In this document: positions 52,814-62,048 of the stretch, in pieces
Layout: the number at the start of each line of letters is the position of its first letter
Position numbering within the stretch: the stretch's first letter is position 1
Assembly (NCBI RefSeq): GCF_001618685.1
Contig: NZ_CP014342.1
Location: 2,728,001-2,792,000, forward strand
Length of the DNA: 64,000 nt
Reading direction: 5' to 3'
Origin: Geobacillus subterraneus
GTDB lineage: Bacteria > Bacillota > Bacilli > Bacillales > Anoxybacillaceae
The notes under the pieces: generated by a model
What the model saw: only the letters and a program-made list of their open reading frames with translations
Told to the model about the DNA's origin: nothing
The model's database searches: none
Translations under genes and position numbers: made by a program

Positions 52814-53296
52814 TTATTCGCCGGCGACAAGCTGATGGTCACGGATGATGGCCTCAAGCAAATGCTCGCATCCGGAACGGACAAGGCGATATACTTCGGC
52901 GAAATTCCCCGTATAATATGGATCCGGCACGTCGTCTTTTTCCCGTTCGGGCACAAAATCGAGCAGCCGGGCGATGACGGCCGGTGAATTAGATCCGGCC
53001 AACCGGCGCAAATCGTGTAAATTGGCGGCATCCATGGCGATAATATAATCAAATTCCTCCAAATCGCGGCGGCCGACTTGCCGGGCGCGAATGCCAGAAT
53101 AATCAATGGCGTTTTCGTTTAAAATGCGCCTTGTCCCTTCATGCGGCGGCTCACCAACATGCCAGCTACCCGTTCCCGCCGAATCAACGGCGATACGCCC
53201 ATCGAGCCCGCGTTCTTTCACTAAGTGGCGAAAGATCGCTTCAGCCATCGGTGAACGGCAAATATTCCCAAGGCAAACAAACAACACTTTGATCAT
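52814..53296 (-). CDS. yfkJ: Low-molecular-weight protein-tyrosine-phosphatase YfkJ
   Basis: A 160-residue LMW-PTP. The P-loop VLFVCLGNICRSPMAEAIF near residue 4 carries the C-x5-R-S catalytic loop, and the general acid Asp lies in DDVPDPYYTGNF near residue 125. It dephosphorylates phosphotyrosine (possibly phosphoarginine) proteins; B. subtilis YfkJ is implicated in stress responses. The ATG at 53296 starts the family N-terminus; AAAGGGG lies about 11 nt upstream. The longer frame has no similarity. Divergent from yfkK. Confidence 0.93.
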   Translation of the reverse strand: MIKVLFVCLGNICRSPMAEAIFRHLVKERGLDGRIAVDSAGTGSWHVGEPPHEGTRRILNENAIDYSGIRARQVGRRDLEEFDYIIAMDAANLHDLRRLAGSNSPAVIARLLDFVPEREKDDVPDPYYTGNFAEVYRLVRSGCEHLLEAIIRDHQLVAGE

Positions 53297-53523
53297 CCGA
53301 ACAACAACCCCTTTCGCTGTTTCGACAGCATATCTCCTATCGTTAGTCTTTCTTCTTTTTCCTCCGTCTAGACCTTTTATGCCGCTTTCGGGCATATCGT
53401 GTACATGCATCTATATTTTACTACATTGTCCGCTTTTCGGCAGGCAAACAAGTCATCCCCCTCCCTATTTTCACCGCCTGTATGGTACAATACATGATAT
53501 CTTGCCATGAAAGGAGCCAGACG

Positions 53524-53748
53524 ATGGACTTATCGAAACGGTCGGCGGAAAACGTCGAATATATGATCGAGCAGCTGAAGCAAAAGTTGAAAGTGCTGAA
53601 CTTTGATGCCATTAAGCCGTCCCATTTTTCCGAAGAATGGTATGATGAACTGAAAGACATTTATGAGATGGTTATGAAGCGCGAGACGTTCAGTCCGAGC
53701 GAAATGCAGGCGATCGTTGAAGAACTCGGAAACTTGCGCAAAAAATGA
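53524..53748 (+). CDS. yfkK: UPF0435 protein YfkK (DUF1128)
   Basis: A 74-residue helical protein: [20 protein letters not shown], then [20 protein letters not shown]. This is the UPF0435/DUF1128 family, of known small-helical-bundle type but unknown function. AAAGGAGCCAGACG precedes the ATG. Divergent from yfkJ, as in B. subtilis. Confidence 0.9.
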   Translation: MDLSKRSAENVEYMIEQLKQKLKVLNFDAIKPSHFSEEWYDELKDIYEMVMKRETFSPSEMQAIVEELGNLRKK

Positions 53749-53851
53749 TGTTCTGCCTTTCGCCAGGACAGCATGCTTAGGCTGCCGCCCATAGCTGAAC
53801 GCTCCTCACTTTCGTTCATGCCAGGTTCCCGCATTGGAATGATAAAAAAAT

Positions 53852-53876
53852 AATTCCTATCGAAAAACTAGGATTG
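53852..53876 (+). promoter_or_regulatory. Possible CymR-type operator
   Basis: AATTCCTA and TAGGATT form an inverted repeat overlapping the -35 of the cysH promoter. AATTCCTAT agrees with the complement of the ATnGGAATT core recalled for CymR, the cysteine-metabolism repressor. Pattern match only. Confidence 0.35.
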
Positions 53877-53901
53877 ACATTGGCGGCAATTGTGCTAAAA
53901 T
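53874..53901 (+). promoter_or_regulatory. Promoter of the cysH operon
   Basis: TTGACA (53874-53879), a 16-bp spacer and TAAAAT (53896-53901), about 25 nt before the SAM riboswitch. Confidence 0.75.
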
Positions 53902-53928
53902 TTTAATCAATTACATCCGTTACATACG

Positions 53929-54031
53929 CTTATCAAGAGCGAGGGAGGGACTGGCCCGATGAACTCCGGCAACCTGCTCTGTTTAGCAAGGTGCCAATTC
54001 CAGCAAAATGGGTTCCATTTTGGAAGATAAG
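53929..54031 (+). ncRNA. SAM-I riboswitch (S-box leader)
   Basis: The P1 helix CTTATC/GATAAG closes a classic S-box: AAGAGCGAGGGAGGGACTGG, GATGAACTCCGGCAACC and AAGGTGCCAATTCC are the conserved joining and pseudoknot segments. It binds S-adenosylmethionine and, when bound, favours the terminator at 54049. It controls cysH-cysP-sat-cysC-sumT-sirB, as described for the B. subtilis cysH operon. Confidence 0.95.
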
Positions 54032-54048
54032 GCGTCGCTAGTTCTTCC

Positions 54049-54077
54049 GCTCTTTCCAAAATGGAAAGGGCATTTTT
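54049..54077 (+). terminator. SAM-riboswitch terminator
   Basis: GCTCTTTCC with GGAAAGGGC then ATTTTTG. The loop and 5' arm (TTCCAAAATGG) can pair instead with the similar TTCCATTTTGG segment in the aptamer's 3' part, giving an antiterminator. Confidence 0.85.
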
Positions 54078-54154
54078 GTCGCCGGGCTGCCGCTTGCTGA
54101 GTAAATATCCGACTAATTACGTGGATTTTCTTTGATTTATAAGGAGGGGAAACG

Positions 54155-54862
54155 ATGCTCACGTATGATCGGTGGGAAACGTCAGAAAAACCGTCTTTTC
54201 CGTCTGACAATGAAACAAAAGGAGCGCTTGATGTTCTCGCTTGGGCGTACCGCGAGTACGGGGATGAAATTGTGTACGCCTGCAGCTTTGGCATCGAAGG
54301 GATTGTGCTGATTGATTTGATTTCGAAAGTGAAGCCTGATACAGAGATCGTCTTCTTAGACACCGGGTTGCACTTTCAAGAAACGTACGATACGATCGCG
54401 AAGGTGAAAGAAACATACCCTTCCCTCCGCATCGTCATGAAACAGCCGCACTTGACGCTGGAAGAGCAAGCCGCGCAGTTTGGCGACGAGCTATGGAAAC
54501 GCAATCCAAACAAATGCTGCGAGCTGCGCAAAGTCATTCCACTGCGTGAAGTGCTGACTGGGGTGACCGCCTGGATTTCCGGCTTGCGCCGTGAACAATC
54601 GCCGACGCGGCGTCATGTTGAATACATCAACAAGGACGACAAATTCCGTTCGGTCAAAGTCTGTCCGCTCATTCATTGGACATGGAAAGACGTATGGAAC
54701 TATGTGTATAAACACAATCTTCCATACAACGTGCTTCATGACCGCGGCTACCCGAGCATCGGCTGCGCCCCGTGTACAGCGCCGGCATCAGACCCGAATG
54801 ATTTGCGCTCCGGACGCTGGGCCGGCCAAGGGAAAACAGAGTGCGGGCTTCATCTCGCATAG
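54155..54862 (+). CDS. cysH: Adenylyl-sulfate (APS/PAPS) reductase
   Basis: A 235-residue thioredoxin-dependent reductase making sulfite from APS or PAPS. Visible motifs: [16 protein letters not shown] near residue 40 (PP-loop-like SxGxxG) and the four-cysteine Fe-S set CC ([10 protein letters not shown] near residue 121) plus CAPC ([10 protein letters not shown] near residue 205). The C-terminal catalytic ECGLH is near residue 229. The double CC..CxxC motif indicates a 4Fe-4S APS-reductase-type enzyme, so it can use APS directly. AAGGAGGGGAAACG precedes the ATG. First gene of the SAM-riboswitch operon. Confidence 0.94.
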   Translation: MLTYDRWETSEKPSFPSDNETKGALDVLAWAYREYGDEIVYACSFGIEGIVLIDLISKVKPDTEIVFLDTGLHFQETYDTIAKVKETYPSLRIVMKQPHLTLEEQAAQFGDELWKRNPNKCCELRKVIPLREVLTGVTAWISGLRREQSPTRRHVEYINKDDKFRSVKVCPLIHWTWKDVWNYVYKHNLPYNVLHDRGYPSIGCAPCTAPASDPNDLRSGRWAGQGKTECGLHLA

Positions 54863-54876
54863 GGGGAGAACACCAT

Positions 54877-55950
54877 ATGCTCCTTGCAATTGCCTTTATC
54901 GTATCCTTTTTCTTCGCGATGAACATCGGGGCGAGCGGCGCGGCCGCCTCGATGGGCGTCGCTTACGGATCAGGCGCCATTCCCCGAAAATCGGTCGCCC
55001 TCCTTCTTTGCGGCATCGGCGTTTTTCTTGGCAGCCTCGGCGGCGGAGAAGTGGTGAAAACGATCGGCTCGGGCATTATCCCGTCTTCGATCCTTACCAT
55101 CAAAATCGTTGTGATTATTTTAACGGCGGCCGCCATTTCGCTTTTTGCTGCGAACATCATGGGCATTCCGCTATCGACGAGCGAGATCACCGTCGGATCG
55201 GTCGTCGGTGTCGGCATTGCCTACCAAGCGGTGTACTTTCACAAACTGCTGTTTATCGTCTCGGTGTGGGTCATCATTCCGATCATTGCCTTCTCATTTA
55301 CATTCGCCGTCGGCAAATGGTTTTTAGCGCTCAAGCGAAAATATCCGCAGCTTGAGCAAGGCCGCTGGCAAAAAACGTTTATGGCCTTGCTCATTGTCAC
55401 TGGCTTTTTCGAGGCGTTCTCCGCCGGCATGAACAACGTCGCGAACGCTGTCGGACCGCTTGTCGGCGCCGGGCTGATCGCGGTCGGGCCCGCAACGATC
55501 CTAGGCGGCTTGTTCGTCGCTGCTGGAGCGCTCCTGCTCGGACACCGTGTATTGGAAACAAACGGAAAGAAAATTACGAACTTTTCCCCGTTCGAGGGGA
55601 GCGCCATTTCGGGCACTGGAGCGGTGCTTGTCATCCTTGCGTCGCTGTTCGGCTTGCCTGTGCCGCTCACGCAAATTACAACATCGGCCATCATCGGCAT
55701 CGGCACAGCCAAAAGCGGTTTATCGATCTGGCAGAAGCGAATCGTTGTCCAGCTTTTAAAAGTTTGGCTTGTTTCGCCGGTTTTTTCCCTTGTCATTTCG
55801 TACAGCCTTGTGAAACTGCTGCTTGACAGCGACGTCTATACGGTCATCGCCATTTTCAGTGTTTGCTTAGCGACCCTCGGCGTCATCAGCCTGAAAAAAA
55901 CGGTCGCCGAAGAAGAGCGCTCGCTTCATGAACATGGCGGCGGCATTTAA
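54877..55950 (+). CDS. cysP: Sulfate permease CysP (PiT family)
   Basis: A 357-residue membrane protein with about 10 helices and the two inverted PiT repeats: FFFAMNIGASGAAASMGVAY near residue 11 and FSAGMNNVANAVGPLVGAGL near residue 184. B. subtilis CysP of this type is a proton-coupled sulfate transporter. GGGGGAGAACACCAT precedes the ATG at 54877, 14 nt after cysH; the longer frame overlaps cysH and lacks homology. Second gene of the operon. Confidence 0.93.
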   Translation: MLLAIAFIVSFFFAMNIGASGAAASMGVAYGSGAIPRKSVALLLCGIGVFLGSLGGGEVVKTIGSGIIPSSILTIKIVVIILTAAAISLFAANIMGIPLSTSEITVGSVVGVGIAYQAVYFHKLLFIVSVWVIIPIIAFSFTFAVGKWFLALKRKYPQLEQGRWQKTFMALLIVTGFFEAFSAGMNNVANAVGPLVGAGLIAVGPATILGGLFVAAGALLLGHRVLETNGKKITNFSPFEGSAISGTGAVLVILASLFGLPVPLTQITTSAIIGIGTAKSGLSIWQKRIVVQLLKVWLVSPVFSLVISYSLVKLLLDSDVYTVIAIFSVCLATLGVISLKKTVAEEERSLHEHGGGI

Positions 55951-55997
55951 TTCTAAACATGAAATCTTACCATCTATCATTCTAGGAGGTTATGAAC

Positions 55998-57158
55998 ATG
56001 AGCGTAAGCATCCCGCATGGCGGCACATTAATCAACCGTTGGAATCCCGACTATCCGCTTGACGAAGCATCCAAAACGATCGAACTGTCGAAAGCGGAAT
56101 TAAGCGATTTGGAATTGATCGGCACGGGGGCGTACAGCCCGCTCACCGGCTTTTTGACGAAAGCGGACTACGATGCGGTTGTGGAAACGATGCGCCTCGC
56201 TGACGGCACCGTCTGGAGCATTCCGATCACGCTCGCGGTGACGGAAGAAAAAGCAAAAGAACTTGCTGTCGGCGATAAAGCAAAGCTCGTTTATAACGGC
56301 GACGTCTACGGCGTCATCGAAATTGCTGATATTTACCGCCCAGACAAAACGAAAGAAGCCACGTTCGTTTACAAAACGGATGAACTCGCCCATCCTGGCG
56401 TGCGCAAACTGTTTGAAAAACCGGATGTGTACGTCGGCGGGGAAGTCACGCTTGTCAAACGGACCGATAAAGGACAGTTCGCCGCGTTTTATTTCGATCC
56501 GGCAGAAACGCGGAAGCGGTTTGCCGAACTCGGCTGGAACACGGTCGTTGGCTTCCAGACGCGCAACCCGGTTCACCGTGCTCACGAATACATTCAAAAA
56601 TGCGCGCTTGAGATCGTCGACGGCTTATTTTTAAACCCGCTCGTCGGTGAAACGAAAGCGGATGACATTCCGGCTGACATCCGGATGGAAAGCTACCAAG
56701 TGCTGCTTGAAAACTATTATCCGAAAGACCGCGTGTTCCTTGGCGTCTTCCAAGCAGCCATGCGCTATGCCGGACCGCGTGAGGCCATTTTCCATGCCAT
56801 GGTGCGCAAAAACTTCGGCTGCACGCACTTCATCGTCGGCCGCGACCATGCCGGTGTCGGCAATTATTATGGCACGTATGACGCGCAAAAAATCTTCTCG
56901 AACTTTACGGCTGAAGAGCTCGGGATCACGCCGCTCTTTTTCGAACATAGCTTTTATTGCACGAAATGCGAAGGCATGGCGTCGACGAAAACGTGCCCGC
57001 ATGACGCTGAGCATCATGTCGTCCTTTCCGGCACGAAAGTCCGCGAAATGCTGCGCAACGGCCAAGTGCCGCCAAGCACGTTCAGCCGCCCGGAAGTCGC
57101 TGCCGTCTTGATCAAAGGATTGCAAGAACGCGAAGCGGTCACCCCGTCAACGCGCTAA
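55998..57158 (+). CDS. sat: Sulfate adenylyltransferase (ATP sulfurylase)
   Basis: A 386-residue enzyme forming APS from sulfate and ATP. The sulfate/ATP site is [14 protein letters not shown] near residue 184, and [16 protein letters not shown] lies near residue 282. A zinc-binding set [20 protein letters not shown] near residue 315 is typical of the single-domain bacterial form. The start at MSVSIPH (55998) lies 8 nt from AGGAGG; an ATG two codons earlier is only 2 nt away. Third gene of the operon. Confidence 0.95.
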   Translation: MSVSIPHGGTLINRWNPDYPLDEASKTIELSKAELSDLELIGTGAYSPLTGFLTKADYDAVVETMRLADGTVWSIPITLAVTEEKAKELAVGDKAKLVYNGDVYGVIEIADIYRPDKTKEATFVYKTDELAHPGVRKLFEKPDVYVGGEVTLVKRTDKGQFAAFYFDPAETRKRFAELGWNTVVGFQTRNPVHRAHEYIQKCALEIVDGLFLNPLVGETKADDIPADIRMESYQVLLENYYPKDRVFLGVFQAAMRYAGPREAIFHAMVRKNFGCTHFIVGRDHAGVGNYYGTYDAQKIFSNFTAEELGITPLFFEHSFYCTKCEGMASTKTCPHDAEHHVVLSGTKVREMLRNGQVPPSTFSRPEVAAVLIKGLQEREAVTPSTR

Positions 57159-57170
57159 AGGAGGAGCGTC

Positions 57171-57782
57171 ATGAGCACGAACATCGTTTGGCATCAGACA
57201 TCGGTCACGAAAAAAGACCGGCGCGAGCGCAACGGCCATCATAGCGCCATTCTTTGGTTCACCGGGCTGTCCGGCTCGGGCAAATCGACAGTGGCGAACG
57301 CCGTCTCCAGACGGCTGTTTGAGCTCGGCATTCAAAACTATGTATTAGACGGCGACAACATCCGCCATGGGCTCAACAAAGACCTCGGCTTTTCCGCCGC
57401 CGACCGGACGGAAAACATCCGCCGCATCGGCGAAGTGGCAAAACTGTTTGTCGACAGTGGCCAGTTTGTGCTAACCGCCTTTATTTCGCCGTTTGCCGAA
57501 GACCGGGCGCTCGTCCGCCGCCTAGTTGAAGAAGATGAGTTTATCGAAATTTATGTCAACTGTCCGCTTGAAGAATGTGAAAAACGCGATCCAAAAGGAT
57601 TGTATGAAAAGGCGCGCCGCGGAGAAATCCGCGAATTTACCGGCATCGACTCACCGTACGAAGCGCCGGAAGCGCCCGAGTTGACGATTGAAACACACCG
57701 CTACTCCGTCGACGAGTGCGTCGCGCAAGTGATCGCCTACTTGCGCGACCGCGGGTTGATCCCGGCGGTAAAAGCCAATTAA
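57171..57782 (+). CDS. cysC: Adenylyl-sulfate kinase
   Basis: A 203-residue APS kinase that phosphorylates APS to PAPS. Walker A is [17 protein letters not shown] near residue 30, and the active-site Ser lies in [13 protein letters not shown] near residue 103. [20 protein letters not shown] near residue 60 is the APS-binding segment. AAAGGAGGAGCGTC precedes the ATG, 12 nt after sat. The stop codon is followed directly by a repeated hairpin (57779-57827). Confidence 0.95.
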   Translation: MSTNIVWHQTSVTKKDRRERNGHHSAILWFTGLSGSGKSTVANAVSRRLFELGIQNYVLDGDNIRHGLNKDLGFSAADRTENIRRIGEVAKLFVDSGQFVLTAFISPFAEDRALVRRLVEEDEFIEIYVNCPLEECEKRDPKGLYEKARRGEIREFTGIDSPYEAPEAPELTIETHRYSVDECVAQVIAYLRDRGLIPAVKAN

Positions 57783-57827
57783 CCACTCCTGTCTCCCGCT
57801 CGAAAAAAAGAGCGGGAGATGATTTCA
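57779..57827 (+). repeat. IS200/IS605-end-like hairpin between cysC and sumT
   Basis: TTAAC (overlapping the cysC stop) is followed by a GTCTCCCGCTC/GAGCGGGAG hairpin and ATGATTTCAC. It resembles the hairpins at 59819-59900 and 13311-13366 (shared GTCTCCCgC...GGGAGATGA). It lacks a T-run and is not a typical terminator. Confidence 0.5.
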
Positions 57828-57922
57828 CAAAGTCGTTTTCGCACCAGGCCGATCCGTTTACAATGAAAACGTACCGTCTTTCGACGGCCAGCTGGATCAT
57901 GCAAGAAAGGGCTGAAACAACG

Positions 57923-58699
57923 ATGGGCAAAGTATATCTTGTCGGCGCCGGTCCCGGCGACCCGGAACTCATCACCGTCAAAGGATTAAAATGCATTCAG
58001 CAGGCGGATGTCATTTTGTACGACCGCCTCATTAACGAAGAACTGCTGTCGTATGCGAAACCGGGCGCCGAGCTCATCTTTTGCGGCAAGCTGCCCGGCT
58101 ACCACGTGATGCAGCAAGAAACGATCAACCATTCGCTCGTCCTGCACGCCAAAAAAGGAAAAACCGTCGTCCGCTTAAAAGGCGGCGATCCGTTCGTGTT
58201 CGGGCGCGGCGGCGAAGAAGCAGAGGCGCTCGTCAAGCACGGGATTGAGTTTGAGATCGTTCCCGGTGTCACCTCTGCCATCGCTGCGGCGGCTTATGCC
58301 GGCATCCCTGTCACCCATCGCGAGTTCAGCTCAAGCGTTGCCTTTGTCACCGGACATCGGCGCGACGGAAGCCGTGAAGATATCAAATGGGAAAGCCTCG
58401 CCAAAGGCATCGATACAATCGCCATTTACATGGGGGTTTACCACTTGCCGTATATTTGCGAACAGCTAGTCAAGTATGGCAAGGCGCCAGAGACGCCAGC
58501 GGCGGTCATCGAGTGGGGAACGACAACGTCTCAGCGCACGGTCACCGGCACGCTGGCGACGATCGCCGGGATCGTCGCCAAAGAAAACATTGAAAATCCA
58601 AGCATGGTCATCATCGGAGATGTCGTCCGGCTGCGCGCCAACATTCGATGGTTCGAACAGCTGTTGGCATCATCCGCGGCCGCTGGCGCGACATCGTGA
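57923..58699 (+). CDS. sumT: Uroporphyrinogen-III C-methyltransferase
   Basis: A 258-residue SAM-dependent methyltransferase making precorrin-2, the first step toward siroheme. GKVYLVGAGPGDPELITVKG at the N-terminus, RLKGGDPFVFGRGGEE near residue 85 and VPGVTSAIAAAAYAGIPVTH near residue 113 are the family motifs. The start at MGKVYLVG (57923) fits the family, with AAAGGG about 14 nt upstream. B. subtilis calls it ylnD. Its product is used by SirC and SirB to make the cofactor of sulfite reductase. Confidence 0.94.
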   Translation: MGKVYLVGAGPGDPELITVKGLKCIQQADVILYDRLINEELLSYAKPGAELIFCGKLPGYHVMQQETINHSLVLHAKKGKTVVRLKGGDPFVFGRGGEEAEALVKHGIEFEIVPGVTSAIAAAAYAGIPVTHREFSSSVAFVTGHRRDGSREDIKWESLAKGIDTIAIYMGVYHLPYICEQLVKYGKAPETPAAVIEWGTTTSQRTVTGTLATIAGIVAKENIENPSMVIIGDVVRLRANIRWFEQLLASSAAAGATS

Positions 58700-58709
58700 G
58701 GCGATCGCG

Positions 58710-59456
58710 ATGGAAGCCATTTTATACGTCAGCCATGGCAGCCGCATCGCTGCGGCCCGCTATGAAGCGGCTCGCTTCGTCGAACGATGCAAAGCAGCCA
58801 TCGACATCCCGATTCAAGAACTTTGCTTCGTCGAACTGGCGGAACCGGATATCGTTACCGGCGTTGACCGTTGCGTCGCCCAAGGAGCGACGCGCGTCAT
58901 CGTCATTCCGCTCCTGCTTCTATCCGCCGGGCACGCGAAACACGACATCCCGGCGGCGCTCGAGCGCGCGAAACGGCGGCATCCGTCTCTCGAGATCGCC
59001 TGCGGCACCCCGTTTGGCGTCCATGAAACGATGATCGATATCATCATTGACCGCATCAGTGAACAAGCGACGCCGCTTGATGATCAATCGATGATTTTAC
59101 TCATCGGCCGTGGCAGCAGCGACCCGGATACAAAGCGCGACATCGCCGCCATCGCCCGACGCCTGAAAGAAAAAACGAACGTGCCGCATGTCGACATTTG
59201 CTTTCTCGCTGCCATTCGTCCGACGCTCGATGAAGGGCTTAAGCAGGCGAACGCATCCACATACCGACACGTATTTGTCGTTCCGTATTTATTGTTTACT
59301 GGCGTCTTAATGAAAACGATCGAACGGAAACTAGAGGCGCTCCGTGTTTCCCCCCAACAGTGGCATTTATGCTCTTACTTAGGCTATCATCCGCGGCTCA
59401 TAACGCTCATTCAACAACAACTATCGTCGCTATCGCTTGCGAAAAAAGGAGCTTGA
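58710..59456 (+). CDS. sirB: Sirohydrochlorin ferrochelatase SirB (CbiX family)
   Basis: A 248-residue class II chelatase with two CbiX repeats. The metal-binding His residues are in ILYVSHGSRIA near residue 9 and LLSAGHAKHDIPAAL near residue 73; the second repeat has LIGRGSSDPDTKRD near residue 130. It inserts Fe2+ into sirohydrochlorin. It starts 10 nt after sumT. Its partner sirC (precorrin-2 dehydrogenase) is not next, as it would be in B. subtilis, but about 3 kb away on the other strand. Last gene of the operon; terminator at 59441. Confidence 0.92.
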   Translation: MEAILYVSHGSRIAAARYEAARFVERCKAAIDIPIQELCFVELAEPDIVTGVDRCVAQGATRVIVIPLLLLSAGHAKHDIPAALERAKRRHPSLEIACGTPFGVHETMIDIIIDRISEQATPLDDQSMILLIGRGSSDPDTKRDIAAIARRLKEKTNVPHVDICFLAAIRPTLDEGLKQANASTYRHVFVVPYLLFTGVLMKTIERKLEALRVSPQQWHLCSYLGYHPRLITLIQQQLSSLSLAKKGA

Positions 59457-59474
59457 ACAAACAAGCTCCTTTTT
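59441..59474 (+). terminator. Terminator of the cysH-sirB operon
   Basis: AAAAAAGGAGCTTG with CAAGCTCCTTTTTC, overlapping the sirB stop codon. Confidence 0.92.
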
Positions 59475-59543
59475 CATGTACTTTCTGCTTCATCTATTAT
59501 ATCATGAAAACAGAGTGATCGTGACGAAGGAGGCATCATCGCC

Positions 59544-59822
59544 ATGAAACGGGTTCATGTCATTGTCGAAGGACGTGTACAAGGCGTTGGCTTTCGCTAT
59601 TTCGTCCAGCACGAAGCACTGAAGCGGCAGCTGACCGGCTGGGTGAAAAACAATGACGACGGGACGGTGGAAATGGAAGCCCAAGGACATGAAAGCGCCC
59701 TCCAGCTCTTTTTGGATACGATTGAAGCTGGAACGATGTTTGCCAAAGTCACGCGTATGCACATTGCACCGCGCGACCCCCGCCCTGATGAGAAACAGTT
59801 CCGCATTATGTACGGGTGTTAA
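59544..59822 (+). CDS. acyP: Acylphosphatase
   Basis: A 92-residue acylphosphatase hydrolysing carboxyl-phosphate bonds. GRVQGVGFRYFVQHEA near residue 10 carries the phosphate loop and catalytic Arg, and GWVKNNDDGTVEMEAQG near residue 32 the catalytic Asn. AGGAGG lies 10 nt before the ATG. The TAA stop is immediately followed by the end of an IS200/IS605-type hairpin repeat, so the last codon may have been set by that insertion. Monocistronic. Confidence 0.95.
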   Translation: MKRVHVIVEGRVQGVGFRYFVQHEALKRQLTGWVKNNDDGTVEMEAQGHESALQLFLDTIEAGTMFAKVTRMHIAPRDPRPDEKQFRIMYGC

Positions 59823-59900
59823 CATAATTTCCGAAAGAAGTCTCCCGCCTTAAGGAATGTGCAGGGCGATCGCCCAATGAGCAGGCGGGAGATGAATTCC
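59819..59900 (+). mobile_element. Solitary left-end hairpin of the IS200/IS605-type family
   Basis: TTAAC, ATAATTTCCGAAAGAAG, then CTCCCGCCT/AGGCGGGAG around an inner palindrome GGGCGATCGCCC, then ATGAATTCC. The left flank and first arm are nearly identical to the complement of the repeat at 62300-62357. The right flank GGGAGATGAAT matches the tnpB element's left end at 13311. No transposase remains. Confidence 0.65.
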
Positions 59901-59956
59901 ACAACCATCGATGATCAGGCGCCGCGATGTTCACCGGCCTTTTCAGTATGCCCCGA

Positions 59957-60727
59957 TCAAGCCGGACGCAAATGGGAAGCGGCGTAACGAAAACACGTCT
60001 CTAAAATGGCGCTGTTTGCCTGTTCATTTTTGCGCCGCGCCTCACGGCAAAGCGGATCAAATAGATCGACGGCCGCTTGCGGATATTCTCCGCATATATC
60101 TACGCCTAACACCTTTTTATAGAATAATAGCAGACGCAGACAAGCGAGCAAGCGGAAAAGCGGCATCCTTCCTTGATCCCAGTTCGTGACCGCGTCTTCG
60201 CGGCGAAGCGCGTCTTTATCGATGCTGATATACACGCTTTCGGTCGGGATGGCTTGCAGAAGCGCATTCGGCCATTCGTCATGGTCATCAAACGGAAGAA
60301 CAGTAATATTCGGAGATAAACGGAGATCGCGCGGAGAAAACGATGGACCAACAATCACCACTTTTCGCAACAGGGCATGTTGAAGCACATGAGCCACCCA
60401 TGATCCGCATGAAATAAGGCGGTCATCACCCTGTTCAGCGTCCGTATGGTGGTCAAACAGCACAAGGGTGAACGGTTCGTTCATTTCTTTCAACAACAAA
60501 TACGTGATATAATGATAGTTGCCGCTCCCGATCAGCACCGCCCCGCGGGTTCGCCGCCGGCGCAACCGCTTCTCCATTTCGACAAGCGCGGCCTCGCTGC
60601 AATACAAGTTCGTCTCCGGTACATCAGCGAGATCGATCCACTCGTGCGGAAACCGAAACAACTGCTTTTGCGGCCGGTATGTGCCATCAACATTGAGCAC
60701 AGTGACACCGTTGCCTTGAAACCCCAT
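59957..60727 (-). CDS. Arginase/agmatinase-family protein
   Basis: A 256-residue ureohydrolase-fold protein. Metal ligands can be placed: LVLFDHHTDAEQ near residue 90 (the DxHxD motif as DHHTD) and VYISIDKDALRREDAVTNWD near residue 167 (SxDxD). The first His is probably in GSGNYHYITY near residue 71. It is shorter than true arginases (about 300), and the usual DPxxxP after the second motif is replaced by REDAVTNWDQG, so the substrate may differ. It is divergent from the yojF-bshB2 pair. The function is not assignable beyond the family. Confidence 0.75.
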   Translation of the reverse strand: MGFQGNGVTVLNVDGTYRPQKQLFRFPHEWIDLADVPETNLYCSEAALVEMEKRLRRRRTRGAVLIGSGNYHYITYLLLKEMNEPFTLVLFDHHTDAEQGDDRLISCGSWVAHVLQHALLRKVVIVGPSFSPRDLRLSPNITVLPFDDHDEWPNALLQAIPTESVYISIDKDALRREDAVTNWDQGRMPLFRLLACLRLLLFYKKVLGVDICGEYPQAAVDLFDPLCREARRKNEQANSAILETCFRYAASHLRPA

Positions 60728-60891
60728 GTCCCCTCACCTTTCCTTTCGCTGAATCGTTATTCAACGCCTCTAAGGTGCGGATGAGTCCAAGCTGTGTCTC
60801 TTTCTATTATACAATAAAAGACGAAATAGTTCCGTTCCTATGCTCTCGTCATGTACAATATATAGAAAACAACGATAAGGAGGGACTCCGT

Positions 60892-61239
60892 GTGCAGCCG
60901 ATTGACGCCGCCGCCGTGCAAGAGGCGCTGAACCACCTTGCCAACCGCGATATATACATTCATTTGGAGACGACGAACGGGGCGTATGCCTCTCACCATA
61001 ATGAAGGAGTTTTTTCCGCTGGCGCTTACATCCGCAACGCCCGCATCCGCTTCACCCGCGGCAAAATCACCGGCCCAGGGCCATACCGCGTCGGGCTGAA
61101 GCTCGACATCGGCTGGGTGTACGCCGAAGGGTTAACCCATTGGGAATGGACGAAAGAAGGACAATTGCTGTTAGCGGGACATGACTATGAAGGAAAACTG
61201 GCTGTCGCTCTTGAGCTGAGCGGCGAGCCATTTGCCTAA
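60892..61239 (+). CDS. yojF: YojF-family protein (DUF1806)
   Basis: A 115-residue protein of the YojF/DUF1806 family: NRDIYIHLETTNGAYASHHN near residue 20, then GAYIRNARIRFTRGKITGPG and GPYRVGLKLDIGWVYAEGLT. The start is GTG at 60892, eight bases from AGGAGGG; the longer frame is not homologous. It is followed after 13 nt by bshB2, as in B. subtilis yojF-yojG. It may assist bacillithiol metabolism, by linkage only. Confidence 0.88.
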   Translation: MQPIDAAAVQEALNHLANRDIYIHLETTNGAYASHHNEGVFSAGAYIRNARIRFTRGKITGPGPYRVGLKLDIGWVYAEGLTHWEWTKEGQLLLAGHDYEGKLAVALELSGEPFA

Positions 61240-61252
61240 GGAGGGGCTTTCG

Positions 61253-61906
61253 ATGAACGAACGACATGTACTCGTTGTCTTTCCCCACCCGGACGATGAG
61301 GCGTTCGGCGTCTCGGGAACGATCGCCCAGCATGTGCAAAGCGGCACACCGGTGACATACGCCTGCTTGACGCTTGGCGAAATGGGGCGGAATATGGGCG
61401 TGCCCCCGTTTGCCAATCGCGAAACGTTGCCGTTCATTCGTAGACAGGAACTAGAGGAAGCATGCCGCGTTCTCGGCATTCACGATTTGCGCTTGCTCGG
61501 CTATCGCGACAAAACCGTCGAATTTGAAGATGAAGAAGAACTGGCCGACCGGATTGCCGCCATCGCAGCGGAAACGAATCCGTCGCTTGTCATTACATTT
61601 TATCCCGGCTACAGCGTCCATCCCGACCATGATGCGTGCGGGGCTGCTGTCATTCGCGCGTTGAAGCGGTGGCCAAAAGAACAACGGCCGACCGTTTATT
61701 GCGTCGCCTTTGCCAAAAACTGCGAGCAGGATCTCGGCCAGCCGGACGTCGTCCGCGATGTCAGCTCGGTGATTGATACGAAACTCGCCGCCATTCGCGC
61801 TCACCGCTCGCAAACGGAAGGGCTGATGCAGGCGGCTTCAAAACGCGGCGACGCGCTCGCGTGGCTGAAAACGGAGCGATTTTGGACGTACCGGTGGGAT
61901 GATTAA
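61253..61906 (+). CDS. bshB2: Bacillithiol biosynthesis deacetylase BshB2
   Basis: A 217-residue LmbE/PIG-L-type zinc deacetylase. The zinc site is VVFPHPDDEAFG near residue 9 and the later His lies in YSVHPDHDACGAAVIRAL near residue 121. It removes acetyl from GlcNAc-malate in bacillithiol synthesis (B. subtilis YojG/BshB2). AAGGAGGGGCTTTCG precedes the ATG. Co-transcribed with yojF; terminator at 61931. Confidence 0.92.
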   Translation: MNERHVLVVFPHPDDEAFGVSGTIAQHVQSGTPVTYACLTLGEMGRNMGVPPFANRETLPFIRRQELEEACRVLGIHDLRLLGYRDKTVEFEDEEELADRIAAIAAETNPSLVITFYPGYSVHPDHDACGAAVIRALKRWPKEQRPTVYCVAFAKNCEQDLGQPDVVRDVSSVIDTKLAAIRAHRSQTEGLMQAASKRGDALAWLKTERFWTYRWDD

Positions 61907-61930
61907 CAGAAGGAGCGGTCTATACAGTCT

Positions 61931-61966
61931 AAAAAGGGGATCCTAACGCGACGGATCCCCTTTTCG
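61931..61966 (+). terminator. Terminator of yojF-bshB2
   Basis: AAAAGGGGATCC with GGATCCCCTTTTCG. Confidence 0.9.
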
Positions 61967-62048
61967 TTTCGCGCCCGCGAGGAAAGATGCCCATCTAGCC
62001 GCGCGTAACCCTCATCTTTCCACCGGTAGCCGCTGTCTTGGCCGAAGC

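Noticed and set aside
59930..59945. Fragment identical to part of the IS1182 inverted repeat (TTCACCGGCCTT)
   Set aside because: Twelve matching bases in GC-rich DNA with no transposase or partner repeat nearby is not enough to call a second IS end.
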